A DNA stretch of 24,895 nucleotides from the NCBI RefSeq assembly GCF_028209885.1, contig NZ_JAQLEM010000031.1, positions 1 through 24,895 on the forward strand, read 5' to 3'. The notes below the pieces were generated by a model. The model was not told the origin of the DNA, made no database searches, and saw only the letters and a list, made by a program, of their open reading frames with translations. Below, piece by piece: positions 23,524 through 24,895 of this stretch (positions are counted from its first letter, which is position 1; the number at the start of each line of letters is the position of its first letter). The DNA is from Collinsella aerofaciens (GTDB lineage: Bacteria > Actinomycetota > Coriobacteriia > Coriobacteriales > Coriobacteriaceae). The position numbers were made by a program, and so were the translations under genes.

Positions 23524-24136
23524 TGAGTTTCTGGGCCGGTTGGGCGAGCTGCTCGCCTGCCTGCCGGCCGAGCAGGTGGAGGAGACCAAGGCGTTCTATG
23601 CGGAGGCCATCGCCGATCGCATGGAGGACGGTATGAGCGAGGAGGAGGCCGTGGCCGCCATGGGCACGCCCGGCGAGGTGGCGGAGGCCACGCTCGACGA
23701 CCTGCCCGCCGTGCCGCGCGCGATCGCGAGGACGCGCCAGCGCAGCACCGCGCTGCTGTGGGTGCTGGCCATCGTGGGCTCCCCGGTGTGGGTGCCGCTG
23801 CTCGCCGCCTTCGCCGCCGTGGTCGTCACGGTCTATATCTGCATCTGGGTGCTGGCGCTCTGCGTGTGGATCGTCGCGGCGGCACTCGGGGGCGTGGGCG
23901 TAGTTGAGCTCCTGTTTGCCGTAAGCGGCGTCACCATCGGCCACTTCCCGTACGCCTCCGCCTCGGCGGGCGTGGGGCTCGGCCTCGTCGGCGTGGCGCT
24001 CTTCGTTGGTGCTGTCGCTTGGGCCGCCTCAAAACAAATTGCGCGCCTCTCGGCGCTCTGGGCGAGGAAGGCCGCCTCGCCCTTCTGGAAGGGTAAGGGC
24101 GAGAAGGGCGGCGCTGCCGCGCATCTCGCGGCGTAG
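23513..24136 (+). CDS. DUF1700-family membrane protein (HAAS domain)
   Basis: A 207-residue protein from ATG 23513, inside the end of the PadR gene and coupled to it. The first 62 residues form the HAAS helical domain (RDEFLGRLGELLACLPAEQV, YAEAIADRMEDGMSEEEAV, MGTPGEVAEATL). Three or four hydrophobic segments follow (LLWVLAIVGSPVWVPLL, VVVTVYICIWVLALCVW, VGLGLVGVALFVGAVAW). The tail is lysine-rich (KGKGEKGG). DUF1700 proteins follow PadR genes and precede DUF4097 genes in many Firmicutes and Actinobacteria. The HAAS domain may bind the regulator and hold it at the membrane, but the mechanism is not proven. Confidence 0.9.
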   Translation: MTRDEFLGRLGELLACLPAEQVEETKAFYAEAIADRMEDGMSEEEAVAAMGTPGEVAEATLDDLPAVPRAIARTRQRSTALLWVLAIVGSPVWVPLLAAFAAVVVTVYICIWVLALCVWIVAAALGGVGVVELLFAVSGVTIGHFPYASASAGVGLGLVGVALFVGAVAWAASKQIARLSALWARKAASPFWKGKGEKGGAAAHLAA

Positions 24137-24151
24137 AAAGGAGTGAGTACC

Positions 24152-24406
24152 ATGACCAGCGCGAAGAAGATCTACCTCGCCGTGGCGGGCGGGCTCGTTG
24201 CCGCGGGTGTTGTCCTCGCGGGCATTGGCTTTATCGCTTCGGGCTTCGACCCGGCCGTGTTCACAACCCAAATCGACACGCGCGACAGCACCATCGTGCT
24301 CGGCGGCGTCGAGGTGGACGAACACGAGAGTATCCCGTTCATCAGCCAGCTCGCCAATCTGGGCGAGATCGACACCTCCGGCGTCGCGGATCCCGCCGCG
24401 CCCTAG
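24152..24406 (+). CDS. Small membrane protein of the PadR-DUF1700 operon
   Basis: An 84-residue protein read from ATG 24152, eight bases after AAAGGAG; GTG 24143 is in frame but overlaps the ribosome site. One transmembrane helix (IYLAVAGGLVAAGVVLAGIG) follows a short basic start, and an outward acidic tail ends in GVADPAAP. The helix and the TRDSTIVLGGVEVDE segment look like the N-terminal part of DUF4097-type proteins, whose long beta-repeat domain is absent here. No frameshift joins it to downstream coding sequence. The 161 bases that follow hold no gene and no clear terminator. Function unknown. Confidence 0.7.
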   Translation: MTSAKKIYLAVAGGLVAAGVVLAGIGFIASGFDPAVFTTQIDTRDSTIVLGGVEVDEHESIPFISQLANLGEIDTSGVADPAAP

Positions 24407-24567
24407 GCGCAGCGAGCCCGGGCGCTCTGCCCGCCAAGCTGCGTAAGCCGGCGAAACCCGAACCTCAACCCCTACGCAACTGGCCCCAAGCCTGCGCCGA
24501 TTCGCTCTCAGCGCCGCGCGGGGGCCCGTGACGCATGCCCAAATAGGTACGAGGAGAAAGGAACGCG

Positions 24568-24646
24568 ATGACGACAACCACGCCCTTCCGCCTTCACGGG
24601 GCCACGCAGGACCGGAAGCGACTGGGCCGTGCGGTGGGGCTGTGCT
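24568..24646 (+). pseudogene. 5' end of a fourth operon gene, cut by the IS
   Basis: GAGGAGAAAGGAACGCG precedes ATG 24568. The 26 host codons (MTTTTPFRLHGATQDRKRLG, then RAVGLCL) end at the IS border near 24646 and then read out of frame through the element. The basic segment followed by what appears to be the start of a hydrophobic helix suggests a membrane protein, perhaps the DUF4097-type member expected in this operon. Too little remains to tell. The other fragment is outside the window. Confidence 0.6.
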
Positions 24647-24895
24647 TGGATTGGCAACATCTATTTGGACGATTCCGGGAGGGACAGCCCCGCTTCCCTG
24701 AACTCGACCGGCGACATGTAGCCCAGCGTCGAGTGGATCCTGAAGTTGTTGTACCAGTGCACGTAGTCCGAGAGCTTGGCCCGTAGCTCGCGCGTCGTGC
24801 CGAACGTCTCGCGGTGGACGAGCTCGGCCTCCCTGTTGCGGACGGGGGCGCTGGCCAGCACCTCCCCGTCGCGGTCGATCAGGCAGGCCCAGTGC
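24647..24895 (-). mobile_element. IS3-like insertion sequence, right copy (3' part)
   Basis: Inverted second copy of the element seen at 1-77, identical over all 77 shared bases, continuing to the window edge. The terminal inverted repeat begins TGGATTGGCAAC at 24647. The host bases next to the two copies differ (AGA and AGC read outward), but the other ends are not visible, so target duplication cannot be assessed. Confidence 0.82.
24661..24895 (-). CDS. IS3-family transposase, C-terminal part (partial)
   Basis: An open frame of 77 codons from the window edge to TAG at 24661. It reads CLIDRDGEVLASAPVRNREA, then ELVHRETFGTTRELRAKLSD and YVHWYNNFRIHSTLGYMSPV. The YxxWYNxxRxHxxLGYxSPxEFR end is diagnostic for IS3-family OrfB transposases, which move DNA by a DDE mechanism. 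The DDE acids and the upstream frame lie outside the window. Confidence 0.85.
   Translation of the reverse strand, partial: HWACLIDRDGEVLASAPVRNREAELVHRETFGTTRELRAKLSDYVHWYNNFRIHSTLGYMSPVEFREAGLSLPESSK

Overview
The window looks like chromosomal and accessory DNA of a high-GC Gram-positive gut actinobacterium, most likely a Coriobacteriia member such as Collinsella. This is inferred from codon choice, strong AGGAGG-type ribosome binding sites, a second type IIA topoisomerase pair of divergent type, a very large Tat-exported LPXTG-like surface protein next to a LuxR regulator, and several AAA ATPase genes. No 16S rRNA or tRNA gene is present to settle it. Both ends of the window lie inside copies of the same IS3-like element, in opposite orientation with their 3' ends facing inward. 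Each copy cuts a host gene.

Layout. 1-3.25 kb (very GC-rich): on the minus strand, a lantibiotic-immunity type ABC transporter (ATPase with an E-loop, two permeases), a small membrane protein, and a response regulator cut by the IS. A TetR gene stub lies divergently, with a perfect palindrome upstream of it, and is joined directly to a type I restriction HsdS remnant. 3.7-7.2 kb: a MerR-type regulator and, across a textbook MerR promoter with a 19-bp spacer, an operon of RibD/DHFR-like reductase, cupin, carboxymuconolactone decarboxylase-like protein, aldo/keto reductase (broken by one amber codon) and flavodoxin. 7.4-8.9 kb: a cupin divergent from an HxlR regulator with a palindromic operator candidate between them, then an iron-sulfur-flavoprotein-like reductase. 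Together 3.7-8.9 kb reads as a redox or electrophile-response cluster.

8.9-15.6 kb: a long inverted repeat; a wreck of an AAA ATPase gene with a repeat tract upstream; the parE-parC-like topoisomerase pair (minus strand); and an intact DUF234-type ATPase whose ribosome binding site sits in a dense block of ACTCGG/CCGAGT palindromes. 15.9-22.6 kb: a lipoprotein, a shared convergent terminator, a 1455-residue surface protein (Tat-like signal, LAGTG anchor) and a LuxR regulator behind it. 22.6-24.9 kb: a small uncertain ORF, a DEDDh exonuclease remnant, and a GC-rich PadR - DUF1700 - small membrane protein operon whose next gene is cut by the right-hand IS.

The main theme is turnover. At least six genes are truncated or broken (response regulator, TetR, HsdS, aldo/keto reductase, AAA ATPase, exonuclease, and the gene after DUF1700), while several regulatory sites remain clean. 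The least explained structures are the repeat blocks sitting directly on the start regions of the two AAA ATPase genes.
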